Below are positions 16,594 to 25,660 of a stretch of DNA of 64,000 bases, one piece after another. How positions within the stretch are numbered: position 1 is the first letter of the stretch; every line of letters begins with the position of its first letter. The notes under the pieces are model-generated. The model ran no database searches, had not been told where the DNA came from, and was given only the letters and a program-made list of their open reading frames with translations. Source of the DNA: JANQIO01 sp043513815. GTDB taxonomy: Bacteria > Pseudomonadota > Gammaproteobacteria > Pseudomonadales > Halieaceae. Made by a program: the position numbers and the translations under genes. The stretch spans positions 3,348,001 to 3,412,000 of the forward strand of contig CP121313.1 in assembly GCA_043513815.1 (NCBI GenBank), in the 5' to 3' direction.

Positions 16594-17612
16594 TCCTCGA
16601 CCCAGTACGTCATCAGGCTGCGCTGCACACCCTTGACGTTGATTTCGGCATTGGGCGTGCACCTTACATCGTCCCCGACCAGCCGGTACGTGGATTCGGA
16701 AATCAGCACCCGGTCTGGCGCGCTGGCATCCTGCAGGCGCGCGGCCACATTGGCTTCCTTGCCGACGATGGTAAAACCCATTTGCAGCTCGCTGCCAAAA
16801 TTGCCCACGGTGCATTCACCGCTGCTGATACCCACGCGTACCGGTATGCCCAGCTCCCTTGAGCGCGCCAGCATGGCGCGAGCCATTTCCACACAGCGCA
16901 CCGCGTCACTGTGCTCCCCCTCACTGTCGGGGGCGCCGAAGAACACCATGATCGCGTCGCCTATGTACTTGTCCAGCGTGCCGCCAAAACGGGCGACAAT
17001 AATCGCCATCTCGCTGAAGTAGTTGTTGAGCCACTGGGTCAGCTCCCCCGGCGGACGGGACTCCACCAGCGGGGTAAAACCAACAATATCGGCAAAGCAG
17101 ATAGTCAGCGGTTTCTGCTGGGATTCGATGCGAACATTCGAGTCGCCGGCAAAAATGGCATCACAAAGTTTGGCCGGCAGATACTTGGACAGATTATCTG
17201 CGACCTGGTCGAGCCGCTGTACGAGTTGGGTGAGACGGACATGGGTTTTTACGCGGGCCAGCAACTCGACCTCACTGAAAGGCTTGGTAACGTAGTCCAC
17301 CGCACCGAGTTCGAAGCCGTCGGCAATTCTGCGGGTATCGTTTTCCGACGTCAGAAATATGACCGGTATGTCGGCGCTGTCTGGATTGGCCTTTAGTTGA
17401 CGACACACTTCAAAGCCATCCATACGCGGCATTTCAAGGTCGAGCAAAATCAGGTCCGGCCGCACATCCGGTATGCAGGCGAGCGCCTCTACGCCGTCCG
17501 CAGCCAGTGCCACCCGATAGCCGCCCTGCTCCAGCATGATTTCGAGCAGGCCTCTAAGCTCCTCGGCATCGTCGACCACGAGTACCCTCGGGGAGGCGGC
17601 GGGTTTCAACAC
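16590..17612 (-). CDS. Response regulator fused to class III adenylate/guanylate cyclase
   Basis: 340 residues, GTG start at 17612. Residues 8-125 are a receiver domain with a full active set: VDD acidic pair, LILLDLEMPRMDG phospho-acceptor Asp, FLTS and YVTKPF. A short linker with ADNLSKYLPAKLCDAIF leads to a class III nucleotide cyclase domain: FADIVGFTPLVE (metal Asp), GTLDKYIGDAIMVFFGAP (Lys and second metal Asp) and FTIVGKEANVAARLQ (Asn/Arg transition-state residues). All catalytic positions look intact. A Thr in the adenine-site region suits class IIIb cyclases, so cAMP is the likelier product. No histidine kinase is adjacent. Confidence 0.9.
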   Translation of the reverse strand: MLKPAASPRVLVVDDAEELRGLLEIMLEQGGYRVALAADGVEALACIPDVRPDLILLDLEMPRMDGFEVCRQLKANPDSADIPVIFLTSENDTRRIADGFELGAVDYVTKPFSEVELLARVKTHVRLTQLVQRLDQVADNLSKYLPAKLCDAIFAGDSNVRIESQQKPLTICFADIVGFTPLVESRPPGELTQWLNNYFSEMAIIVARFGGTLDKYIGDAIMVFFGAPDSEGEHSDAVRCVEMARAMLARSRELGIPVRVGISSGECTVGNFGSELQMGFTIVGKEANVAARLQDASAPDRVLISESTYRLVGDDVRCTPNAEINVKGVQRSLMTYWVED

Positions 17613-17731
17613 TTGTAGATTCCAGATTCCATGAGGCGTATTGAAGCACTAATTGAACAGACACTGCTCGAATATTTTACTCCACAGAGCCTGTATAGCT
17701 ACTGCTGATCCAGCGTGCCCCTGGTGCCGGC

Positions 17732-18364
17732 TTACGGATGCTCGCCTTCGCTCGACCGCACCTCCAGGCATGCCAGGGAGATACCCGCCACCCAGACCAC
17801 ATAGACCAAACCAACGGTGCGCTCATACGCACCCAGCGAAATCAAACCAATCAACAAACTGGCGGGAATCAATCCTAGCCAGACGACAGTGCAACCAACG
17901 TTGAAGGCGCCTGACCAACGAGAAATCCGTGACAGCCCTGGTTGCAGCAGGCCCATGGTAATGCCGACCAGGGTGGCAACCACCCACAGCGGATCATTGT
18001 AGGCGAGGCCTTGCCCTGCGGAATGGTCGGGGACGGCAAAGAAATAGGCGACAAGGAACAGCAACGCCCCAGCGATACTCAGCAGGGCTCTGCCCACCGG
18101 CCAGCAGCGACCCGTGTCCAGGCGCCCCAGACCAACGGCCAGCATAATCTGCGCAGTGCCAAACAGGACAATACTCAGGGTATGAATAAACCCCCAGCGA
18201 CCCTGACTGAGCTCACTGATAGGATCGTCGATCGTCGCCTGGCCATTTGCCACCAGCGACAGGCAATGCAGGATTGGCGTTGCGAGTGAAAAAAGCAGCG
18301 CGATTCCGAGTAACATCGACATGCTATCTGCGGACATCCCCAGCCGCCTTTGCAGGCGAGTCAT
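17732..18364 (-). CDS. DUF998 family membrane protein
   Basis: 210 residues from ATG 18364, overlapping the P-type ATPase stop (ATGA, 18361-18364). Six hydrophobic segments. SELSQGRWGFIHTLSIVLFG resembles the DUF998 N-terminal stretch (DPISELGxxxxGxxxxxxxxxxG), and DHSAGQGLAYN lies in a later loop. DUF998 proteins are small integral membrane proteins of unknown function. The translational coupling to a cation ATPase suggests a role as an accessory to it. I chose the coupled start although the frame is open upstream. Confidence 0.8.
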   Translation of the reverse strand: MTRLQRRLGMSADSMSMLLGIALLFSLATPILHCLSLVANGQATIDDPISELSQGRWGFIHTLSIVLFGTAQIMLAVGLGRLDTGRCWPVGRALLSIAGALLFLVAYFFAVPDHSAGQGLAYNDPLWVVATLVGITMGLLQPGLSRISRWSGAFNVGCTVVWLGLIPASLLIGLISLGAYERTVGLVYVVWVAGISLACLEVRSSEGEHP

Positions 18365-21189
18365 GCCAGCCCTCCAGCTTGTTGCGGCCTGCGAAACTGC
18401 TTCTTCAGCTCGAAACAGGCCAGGAAAGTAGACGCCGCCGCCAGCGGCCATATCCAATCCTGCGCTCGCAGCGGTTCGAATCCAAACCAGCCACCGATCG
18501 AAGCATTGCTGGTAATCACGGTAACAATGGCAAATGAAAACAGCAGTGAGCCTGCCAGGGGCTTGTTGCACAGCAGGTAGCGGCCGAACACGGTGCCTGC
18601 GGTGCGGCGCGACAGGATGTTCATGTACTGGATCTGCACAATGCCCAGAAAGGCAGCGGCCTGCGCTGAGGCAGTTGTGCCCCCGGTTTGCAGCACCATA
18701 AAGAAACTGAAGTAGCCACCCAGTCCCATCAGGACTCCTAACCAGGCCAGCTCGACGAGACGCGCTCGGTCAATGATATGCGAACCCAGGCGCCGTGGCG
18801 GGCGCCTCATGACCTCGGCTTCGGGGGGATCAAATGTCAGCGCCATCAACGGCAACATCTCACCAATCAGGTCGATGGACAGAATCTGTACCGCAGTGAT
18901 AGGTATCGGCAAGCCCATGGCGGCGCCGACGAAACCGGCACAGACACAGCTCAATTCACCAATATTCGAGGTGATAGACGAGAGAATCACGCTCCTGAGG
19001 TTCTGGTAGATGGTACGCCCCTCCCTCACGGCGACCACCAGCGTCGTAAAGTCGTCGTCCGTGAGGACGATTTCCGCGGCCTCCTTGGCGACAACGGACC
19101 CCTGGCGCCCCATCGCCACACCAATATCCGCACGCTTGAGCGACAGCGTGTCGTTCACGCCGTCACCGGTGACCGCAACCACCTCGCCGAGTGACTTCAA
19201 CAGTGTGACGATCCGAAATTTCTCCTGCGGCGAAACCCGGGACAGTACGACGGACTCGGCTGCCAGCGACGCTTTCAGCTCGGCCTCCGACATCTGCCGC
19301 AGATCCTCGCCGGTGAGCACCTCTCCGTCCGCCATACCAATCTTGCTGGCGATCGCTTCCGCTGTGATAGGGCCGTCGCCCGTCAGCATCAGCACCCTGA
19401 TCTGGGCGGCGCGCACCTCGGCTATTGCGTCGCTTACGCCCTCCCGTGGCGGATCTAACATGGCAACCAGCCCGGCAAACACAAAGTCCTGTTCGGTTTC
19501 CTCCACTGAGTAGTCCGTCCTGGTGCCGGGAAAATCGCGGTAGGCCAGCGCAATTACCCTGAGCGACTCGGCGCTGAAGGCCTCCATCTGGCGCATGATG
19601 GCAGCCCGGCCCTCATCGTCGAGCGGCACTTCCTCGCCATCTCGGTGAGTGCTTGAGCAGGCATCGAGCACTGTGGACGTCGCGCCCTTCATAAAGCCTA
19701 TGACCTTGCCGTTGTGGGAGCGAAGCATGGTCATGCGTTTGCGGCGACTGTCGAAGGGTAGCTCAGTCAGTACCGGGAATTCCTTGAGGCGCTCATCGGG
19801 GTCGATACCGGCCTTGACGGCAAACGGCATGAAAGCGGCCTCGGTAGGGTCGCCCAACGCGTACCAGCCCGGGTGATCGGCATCGGGCTCGTGGGTGCGA
19901 CCATTGCTGGCCAGCAGCCCGTGCTGGAAGAATTCCTTGACCCGATCCAGCTCCCCCTGCTCAATCGGCTGCCCGTCTTCAAGAATCTCGCCCGCCGGGT
20001 CATAGCCCTGACCGGTAATCTCATAGCTGTGGCCGTTCGCCCAGGCGCACACGATGGTCATCTGGTTCGCAGTGATGGTGCCGGTCTTGTCCGAACAGAT
20101 CACGGTAGTGCATCCCAGCGTTTCCACGGCGGACAGGCGTTTTACGACTGCGTTTTCCCGCGCCAGCCGACCCACCCCCAATGACAGCGCGACGGTAATC
20201 TGTGCCGGCAGGCCCTGTGGCACACAGGCTGCCGCCACGCCGATGGCAAACAGCGCGCTGGCATTGACCAGGGCAGTCATATCGGCAAATTCATCGCCGC
20301 GCAGCAGGATGTTGATGGCAAACAAGGCAAGCGCAATCACGCCTGCCATCCGGGTAAGCAGCACTGCCAGAGCGTTGATCTCCCGCTGCAGTGGCGACAG
20401 GTCCCGCTCGATGCCCTGCCCGATCTCGGCAATCTCGCCGATCGCCGTGGCCATACCCGTCGCCACCACCACCCCGATCGCGCTGCCCCGGGCCACGGTA
20501 GTACCCATGAAGGCCAGATTGTCCTGCTCGGACAAGCCGGGCTCTCCGGCAGGCAATACCTCGGCCTCCTTGTCCTGCGGCAGGGATTCGCCGGTGAGCG
20601 TAAAATCGTTAGTGGCCAGCTCACGGGACTCAATCAGTCGCAGGTCTGCCGGCACTGCGCAGCCCTCCTCCAGGTAAACAATATCGCCCGGCACCAGGGC
20701 TTCCGCGTCTAGCTCCAGCATTTCACCGTCGCGCCTGGCTCGCGCCTGGCCGCGAACCATCAGCTTCAACCGCTCGAGCAGCTGCTCGGCGTGATACTCC
20801 TGGTAGAGGCCGATAAACCCGTTGATTAGGATGATGGCGAGCAGAACGGTGGCGCCCCGGGTGTCACCCAGGTACCAGGCCAGCGCGGCCGCCACCAACA
20901 GCACGACGATCAGCAGGTCCGTGAACTGCCGGAGCAGGAGTTGGTACCAGGGGGCACCACCCTGTTCCTGCAACAAATTGGCACCAAAGCGCCTGCGCCT
21001 TTGCTCAGTCTCAGCCTGTGTCAGGCCGGTCTGGGGGTCAGTCTCGAGCTGCTCGATGACCGCCTGGGCAGTGAGCCGGTACGCCGGCGCAGTCAGCGAG
21101 TATCGCTCCACCGGACCTTCACTTCGCTGCGTGTCTCGCATGTCTTTCAGCAGTTCCCGCACTCGTCGCAACAAGTGTACAGGCAGCAT
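18361..21189 (-). CDS. P2-type cation-transporting P-type ATPase with altered ion site
   Basis: 942 residues. Actuator motif TGES at 199-202; phosphorylation site CSDKTGTIT with Asp367; hinge TGDGVND at 674-680; ten membrane helices. It belongs to the P2 (Ca2+/Na+,K+-ATPase-like) group. The M4 signature reads CVPQGLPAQ: the cation-binding Glu (E309 in SERCA) is Gln325. In M5, SNIGE keeps the Asn/Glu pair; in M6, SIDLIGEMLP has Asp773 and Glu777 where SERCA has Asn796 and Asp800. The Asp in M6 recalls Na+,K+-ATPase. The hinge continues TLSL rather than the usual APAL. It lies 12 bp after a Na/Pi cotransporter gene and overlaps a DUF998 gene, so Na+ or another monovalent cation is a reasonable guess, but specificity is not established. 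Confidence 0.9.
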   Translation of the reverse strand: MLPVHLLRRVRELLKDMRDTQRSEGPVERYSLTAPAYRLTAQAVIEQLETDPQTGLTQAETEQRRRRFGANLLQEQGGAPWYQLLLRQFTDLLIVVLLVAAALAWYLGDTRGATVLLAIILINGFIGLYQEYHAEQLLERLKLMVRGQARARRDGEMLELDAEALVPGDIVYLEEGCAVPADLRLIESRELATNDFTLTGESLPQDKEAEVLPAGEPGLSEQDNLAFMGTTVARGSAIGVVVATGMATAIGEIAEIGQGIERDLSPLQREINALAVLLTRMAGVIALALFAINILLRGDEFADMTALVNASALFAIGVAAACVPQGLPAQITVALSLGVGRLARENAVVKRLSAVETLGCTTVICSDKTGTITANQMTIVCAWANGHSYEITGQGYDPAGEILEDGQPIEQGELDRVKEFFQHGLLASNGRTHEPDADHPGWYALGDPTEAAFMPFAVKAGIDPDERLKEFPVLTELPFDSRRKRMTMLRSHNGKVIGFMKGATSTVLDACSSTHRDGEEVPLDDEGRAAIMRQMEAFSAESLRVIALAYRDFPGTRTDYSVEETEQDFVFAGLVAMLDPPREGVSDAIAEVRAAQIRVLMLTGDGPITAEAIASKIGMADGEVLTGEDLRQMSEAELKASLAAESVVLSRVSPQEKFRIVTLLKSLGEVVAVTGDGVNDTLSLKRADIGVAMGRQGSVVAKEAAEIVLTDDDFTTLVVAVREGRTIYQNLRSVILSSITSNIGELSCVCAGFVGAAMGLPIPITAVQILSIDLIGEMLPLMALTFDPPEAEVMRRPPRRLGSHIIDRARLVELAWLGVLMGLGGYFSFFMVLQTGGTTASAQAAAFLGIVQIQYMNILSRRTAGTVFGRYLLCNKPLAGSLLFSFAIVTVITSNASIGGWFGFEPLRAQDWIWPLAAASTFLACFELKKQFRRPQQAGGLA

Positions 21190-21201
21190 ACCTCCCTCGG
21201 C

Positions 21202-22866
21202 TCAAAGCTCTTCAGGAATCGACTGCGGTGGATTGGAGCCGGACTGTACTACAGCGGACAGCTCATCCGCTGCTTCCACGGGTTGTGTCACGCTGCGGCC
21301 GGCAATCTTGCTGAAGCGCTGCATCTTGTCCCGCACTCGCCGCGAATAGGTCACGAATTGCGACAGGACCCCCACATCCTGCCGCCGCGGGTCACGCATC
21401 AGTCGCAGCAGGTCACGACTCACTTCATCGATGGTGCTGCGCAGTTCAACAGCCGCATCGTGGGTGTCTGGCTTCTGGCCCTCAGACAGCGCCCTGTAGG
21501 TCTTGTCGAACAAATGCAGCGTGCGGCTGGAGATCTCCCTGACCATCAGCATTACATCGCTTCTCAACTCGACAAACTGCTTGTCCATGGTGACCTTGGT
21601 ATTGAAGAGGTCCTCGATGGAATCCTCTATCTGGAAAAGGTAATCATAACGGGTAAACAGGTTCATCAACTGGCGCGACTCTTCCTCGTCACCCGTGCTC
21701 ACCAGGAAATGCGAAAACGTTGCCTGTACGTCCCGTTCCAGGTAGGCGATGTACTCGATTCGCCGCTGGGCTGCATCCTGTACGCTGCGATAGTTTGTTT
21801 CGATACTCAGTGTCACCAGGTTGTAGTTTTCCTGCAGGAAGGCAAACAGTTGCAGCAGATTGTCTTCCAGGCGTTGATATTGCTTTGCAAAAGGTACGTC
21901 CGGATTGAAGGCCGGAAAATCGATGCGCTCGAAGTCCATCTTTCCTTCACCCAACAGTGATTCCACAAGGCGAGTGAAGGGCCCGATCAGTGCCAGGAAA
22001 ATCAAGCAGGAAGCGACGTTGAAGATCATGTGTATATTTGCCAGCGCTATGGCCGGATCGCTGCCAAATCGATGCAGGTGCTCGCCGAACAGCAGAAAGA
22101 CCGGCAGGAAAATCACTACACCGCCGACATTGAACAGGAAGTGGCACAGCGCGGTTTTCTTCGCGGCAAGGTCCATATTGAACATGGCCAGCAAGGCAGT
22201 AGCCGTCGTACCGATATTCGCGCCCATAATCAGGGGGACCGCATTCTCAAGGCTCAGCAGTCCCTGCTGGGCGAAAATAATCGCCAAACCGGTAGTTACC
22301 GAGCTGGATTGCAGCAACGAGGTGAATAGACAACCTGCCAGCACAGCCAACAGCGGGTTCTGGGGCTGGATCAGGTAAGCGACCAAAGCTTCAGATTCCT
22401 GCAACGGCGCCAGCGAGGAAGCGATCAGGTTGAGGCTGAAAAAAACAAAGCCGATATAAAAGATCGGCTTGCCGAACAGTGTCCAGCGCGAGCGTGTGAG
22501 GGACATGAAGAAGCCGACAATGATCAGCAGCGGCGCAAATTCCGTCAGCTTGAAGGCGACCAGTTGCGCCGTCACAGTGGTGCCGACATTGGAGCCGAAG
22601 ATGACGCCGACGCTGTTCCTGAACGACAGGACACCTGCGTTCACCAGGCTGATCGTAATCACGGAGGTGGCGGAACTGGATTGAATAATGGCCGTGACCA
22701 GCGCGCCCAGCAGCACACCAAAGACCGGTAACCGCGTCGCCCGGGCCAAAAGCCGTCGAAACCTGTCTCCAGTAACGCGTTCTATCTCGGCGGAGAAGTG
22801 CTCAAGGCCGAAGATGAATAGCACAATCGCTGTGAGCCCACCAATGATCAACTGCAGTTGTTCCAC
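21202..22866 (-). CDS. Na+/phosphate cotransporter (NptA/PNaS family) with PhoU-like tail
   Basis: 554 residues, GTG start at 22866 with GGAGG upstream. The membrane part (1-310) has the two inverted Na_Pi_cotrans repeats with QSSSATSV and QSSSVTTG motifs, each followed by a GSNVGTT/GANIGTT signature. Residues 330-520 form a long alpha-helical, PhoU-like domain (YNLVTLSIETNYRSVQDAAQ, LMNLFTRYDYLFQIEDSIEDLF). The protein should couple phosphate movement to the Na+ gradient. It is the first gene of a three-gene operon with a P-type ATPase and a DUF998 protein, which fits joint handling of Na+. Confidence 0.9.
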   Translation of the reverse strand: MEQLQLIIGGLTAIVLFIFGLEHFSAEIERVTGDRFRRLLARATRLPVFGVLLGALVTAIIQSSSATSVITISLVNAGVLSFRNSVGVIFGSNVGTTVTAQLVAFKLTEFAPLLIIVGFFMSLTRSRWTLFGKPIFYIGFVFFSLNLIASSLAPLQESEALVAYLIQPQNPLLAVLAGCLFTSLLQSSSVTTGLAIIFAQQGLLSLENAVPLIMGANIGTTATALLAMFNMDLAAKKTALCHFLFNVGGVVIFLPVFLLFGEHLHRFGSDPAIALANIHMIFNVASCLIFLALIGPFTRLVESLLGEGKMDFERIDFPAFNPDVPFAKQYQRLEDNLLQLFAFLQENYNLVTLSIETNYRSVQDAAQRRIEYIAYLERDVQATFSHFLVSTGDEEESRQLMNLFTRYDYLFQIEDSIEDLFNTKVTMDKQFVELRSDVMLMVREISSRTLHLFDKTYRALSEGQKPDTHDAAVELRSTIDEVSRDLLRLMRDPRRQDVGVLSQFVTYSRRVRDKMQRFSKIAGRSVTQPVEAADELSAVVQSGSNPPQSIPEEL

Positions 22867-23037
22867 CCGGCCTCCAGTACAACAGGCGTAAATCGCCTTT
22901 AACCTATACTAGTAGTCAAGTGACCGTCAGGAATTGACGTGACTCAATTACGCTAGGCTATCAGCCGGAAGTATGACCGCAGGCGCTAATGCCACAGGTA
23001 TGCCCATGCCCATACTCAAGCCGAGCACGGGTCTGCT

Positions 23038-23700
23038 TTACAGCGCTGCGCCAAAACGGTCGCCGAAACACATCTTCTCCAACGGCCTGCGGGAGATAGG
23101 GCCATGCCCCTTCCCCACCGGATAGCCGAGTGGAACGAAGGCACAGGGATACCAGTCTGCCGGGACGTCCAGAAGCTGTTTGACTTCAGCTTCGGCGTAA
23201 CAGAGCAAGGTCGTCAGCGTGCAGCCGATCCCCTCATTGACGCAGGCCAGCATCAGGTTCTGGATGGCAGGATAGACAGAGCCGCCGCCGACGACGGACG
23301 GCCGACCCATGTCTGCGTCAGTAATCGCCATCAGGCGGGGGTTGAAGCAGGCCACCACAATGACGGGGGCTTTACCGAAGTGTTCGCCGAGGTGGTCGGC
23401 CGCCGCCAGCATACGCTCCTGCTTTGCCAGTGCTTCCCCTTCCAGTCCCTTGAGGCCTTTGCGATGGCCGGCCGCATAGCGGTCCCACAGTGGCCGGTAC
23501 AGCGTGCCCAGTTCCCGCTTCAGCTCCGCGTCTCTTACCACCACCAATCGCCAGGGCTGGAGGTTGCCGCCACTGGGGGCCCAGGTCGCGGCCTGCAAGA
23601 TACGCCGCAATACATCCTCGGGGATCGGGTCCTCTCGGAGTCGGCGCACGGCGCGGAGTGTGCTCATGGCGTCATAGAGAGGCACAGAGGTATCAGTCAT
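23038..23700 (-). CDS. Nitroreductase-family FMN oxidoreductase
   Basis: 220 residues from ATG 23700; an upstream in-frame ATG (23712) is less likely because GGAAA sits 7 bp before the second one. Nitroreductase signatures: RAVRRLREDPIPEDVLRRIL (FMN phosphate Arg), WAPSGGNLQPWRLVVV and GSVYPAIQNLMLACVNEGIGCTLTT. The C-terminal region has VPLGYPVGKGHGPISRRPLE. Such enzymes reduce nitro, quinone or other conjugated substrates with NAD(P)H. It diverges from a TetR gene with a palindrome directly upstream, so TetR control is likely. Confidence 0.88.
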   Translation of the reverse strand: MTDTSVPLYDAMSTLRAVRRLREDPIPEDVLRRILQAATWAPSGGNLQPWRLVVVRDAELKRELGTLYRPLWDRYAAGHRKGLKGLEGEALAKQERMLAAADHLGEHFGKAPVIVVACFNPRLMAITDADMGRPSVVGGGSVYPAIQNLMLACVNEGIGCTLTTLLCYAEAEVKQLLDVPADWYPCAFVPLGYPVGKGHGPISRRPLEKMCFGDRFGAAL

Positions 23701-23710
23701 GGCAGTTTCC

Positions 23711-23729
23711 ATAGGCTGTCAAAGCCTAT
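23711..23729. promoter_or_regulatory. Candidate TetR operator (ATAGGCT-5-AGCCTAT)
   Basis: A perfect 7-bp inverted repeat with a 5-bp spacer, immediately upstream of the nitroreductase start and 77 bp from the divergent TetR gene. Size and position suit a TetR dimer. Confidence 0.55.
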
Positions 23730-23747
23730 AAAGATAGCAGAGCAGAC

Positions 23748-23782
23748 TTGCATAATATAGCTAGACTATAAATACTATGCAA
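23748..23782. promoter_or_regulatory. Second inverted repeat in the TetR intergenic region
   Basis: TTGCATA (23748-23754) and TATGCAA (23776-23782) form perfect 7-bp arms around an AT-rich 21-bp core that itself contains TATAG/CTATA. It could be a second operator or overlap the divergent promoters. Confidence 0.4.
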
Positions 23783-23805
23783 AAATTGGAGTTTAACTAC
23801 AGTTT

Positions 23806-24447
23806 ATGGGCGCCACCAGCACGCATCAATCTCCTGCCACCGACAGGGAGCGCGCACCCTCCGGCAAGCTGGAGCGCACCCGGCACAAGCTGGTAGCCGG
23901 TATCCGCGCGCAGGTCAGCGCCAGTGGCAACTTCACAGCAGAACAAGTCGCCGAGCGCGCAGGCACCTCACCGGCTACCTTTTATAACCACTTCGCCACC
24001 AAGGACGAAGCACTGGTGGCCGCCTACCGGGCGCTGATGGCGGACCTCGCCGACAACGTGGCTCAACACTGCCGTGTCGAACGCCTGTTGGACGAGGGCC
24101 TGGATGACTTCTTCGGACACTGGCTGCTGGACTCTGCCGGCTTCTTTGCCGACAACGCTGCCCTGTTTCGGCTGGCCCAGGCCGCACTCGAGCGGTCCCG
24201 GGAGCTGCGTGAACTGTTTCGGCACTACGAGGACAGCATCATCCAGACCTTCCGACGCTTTATCGAACTGGGCCAGGCCGCCAAAGTTATTCGCGCCGGT
24301 GATTCACTGGCCATGGCCCAGATGCTCGCCGTGATGAGTGAGGGCTGGTACCACCCATTGATTCAGAAACTCGAACCAGGCAGCCCGCTACACCGGGAAA
24401 TGGCCGGTTCGCTTGCTCGGGCGCTGCGCCCGGAGAGAGGACACTAG
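23806..24447 (+). CDS. TetR-family transcriptional regulator
   Basis: 213 residues. The N-terminal HTH is clear: FTAEQVAERAGTSPATFYNHFATKDEALVAAYRALMADL (about 42-80), the helix-turn-helix plus YxHFxxK signature. The remainder is an all-helical ligand-binding domain without a recognisable subtype. It diverges from the nitroreductase and is followed 2 bp later by an acyl-CoA-dehydrogenase-like gene, so it probably controls both directions in response to a substrate or CoA ester of the pathway. Confidence 0.9.
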   Translation: MGATSTHQSPATDRERAPSGKLERTRHKLVAGIRAQVSASGNFTAEQVAERAGTSPATFYNHFATKDEALVAAYRALMADLADNVAQHCRVERLLDEGLDDFFGHWLLDSAGFFADNAALFRLAQAALERSRELRELFRHYEDSIIQTFRRFIELGQAAKVIRAGDSLAMAQMLAVMSEGWYHPLIQKLEPGSPLHREMAGSLARALRPERGH

Positions 24448-24449
24448 TC

Positions 24450-25604
24450 GTGGAGCACATCGATATTCTTACCCAGGCAGCCAGGCTGAGCCGCGCGCAC
24501 TATGACATCGCCGATGACATCGAACAGGCGCGCCGTATTCCCGCCGCGGTCTCCCAACAGATGGCCGCCGCCGGTATTTACCGGCTCGGTGTCCCGGCGG
24601 CCATTGGTGGGCTGGAAGCGCCTCCGGCGATCAGTAGCGAAGTCTTCGAAACCCTGGCCCGGGGCGATGCTTCCTGTGCCTGGGTGGCGTTTATAGGTGC
24701 CACCTCAGGGGCGGCGCTGGCCAGCATCCCCGCGGCAGCAGCCGCCGAGATCTTTTCCCGCCCGGAAACCCTGGTCACCGGCGTCTTCGCCCCCACCGGG
24801 CGCGCGGAAAAAGTCGAAGGCGGTTTCCGCGTATCCGGCCGCTGGCAATGGGGCTCTGGCAGCCAGAACGCCGACTGGTTGCTGGGTGGCTGCATGTTGA
24901 TGGAAAACGGAGAACCCCTGCGGGATGAGGCGGGCAATCCCCGCAACCACATGATGATCCTGCCGGCCGACGAGGTGGAGTTTATCGATACCTGGCAGGT
25001 ATCAGGGCTGTGCGGTACCGGCAGCCTCGACTACCAGGTGGACGATGTCTTCGTGCCCGAAGCACGGGCGGTGGGCTACCTGCCGACAGGCGATGCGAAA
25101 ACAGCGCTTTATGCCTTTCCCAATTTCACCTTTCTCGCCCTGGGTATCGGCGCCGTATGCATGGGCATCGCCCGCGCCGCCATCGATGATCTGGTCAACC
25201 TGGCGGTGGAGAAAAAACGCCGGGGCGCCCGCAAGACCATCGCCCACAAGTCCAGCGCCCAGGCGTCCCTGGCCGAGGCCGAGGCGGCCCTGCGCAGTGC
25301 CCGGCTGCTGTATTACGACGCCCTGAACAAGGCCTGGGAAAGCGCGCAGTCAGAGGGGCAAGTCAGCGTGGCGCAACGGGCCGACCTGCGCCTGGCCACC
25401 ACCCACGCGGTACAGGTGTCCGCCGACCTGGTCGCCGAGATGTACAAACTGGGCGGTGGGGCGTCGGTCTACAAGACCTCGCGTCTGCAGCGCTACTTCC
25501 GGGATATCCATGTGGCCACCCAGCACATTATGGTGGCACCACAAACACTCGAAACCGTGGGCAGCCTGTTGTTCGGGCTGGAAACCGACGCATCCATGCT
25601 CTAG
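24450..25604 (+). CDS. Acyl-CoA dehydrogenase-like flavin monooxygenase/dehydrogenase
   Basis: 384 residues, GTG start at 24450, two bases after the TetR stop. The fold is that of group D flavin monooxygenases and type-2 acyl-CoA dehydrogenases (HsaA, DszC, HpaB-C2 type): ARRIPAAVSQQMAAAGIYRLGVPAAIGG at the N-terminus, SGRWQWGSGSQNADWLLGGCML in the beta domain, WQVSGLCGTGSLDYQVDDVFVPE, and a C-terminal helical bundle with YKLGGGASVYKTSRLQRYFRDIHVATQH. That last stretch, ending in a conserved RDxHxxxxH pattern, favours a two-component monooxygenase over a true dehydrogenase. A flavin reductase partner is not adjacent, although the nitroreductase might supply reduced flavin. Confidence 0.8.
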   Translation: MEHIDILTQAARLSRAHYDIADDIEQARRIPAAVSQQMAAAGIYRLGVPAAIGGLEAPPAISSEVFETLARGDASCAWVAFIGATSGAALASIPAAAAAEIFSRPETLVTGVFAPTGRAEKVEGGFRVSGRWQWGSGSQNADWLLGGCMLMENGEPLRDEAGNPRNHMMILPADEVEFIDTWQVSGLCGTGSLDYQVDDVFVPEARAVGYLPTGDAKTALYAFPNFTFLALGIGAVCMGIARAAIDDLVNLAVEKKRRGARKTIAHKSSAQASLAEAEAALRSARLLYYDALNKAWESAQSEGQVSVAQRADLRLATTHAVQVSADLVAEMYKLGGGASVYKTSRLQRYFRDIHVATQHIMVAPQTLETVGSLLFGLETDASML

Positions 25605-25660
25605 CCCGCATATCTCACCGATTTTTGGAATTCTCGGTGAGAGATTGTGCGCTGTGCGGG
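25602..25660. repeat. REP-like palindromic element, copy 2
   Basis: Close copy of the 16531-16593 element. TCTCACCGA (25613-25621) pairs perfectly with TCGGTGAGA (25634-25642), and CCCGCA (25605-25610) pairs with TGCGGG (25655-25660). It begins in the stop codon of the upstream gene. Confidence 0.8.
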
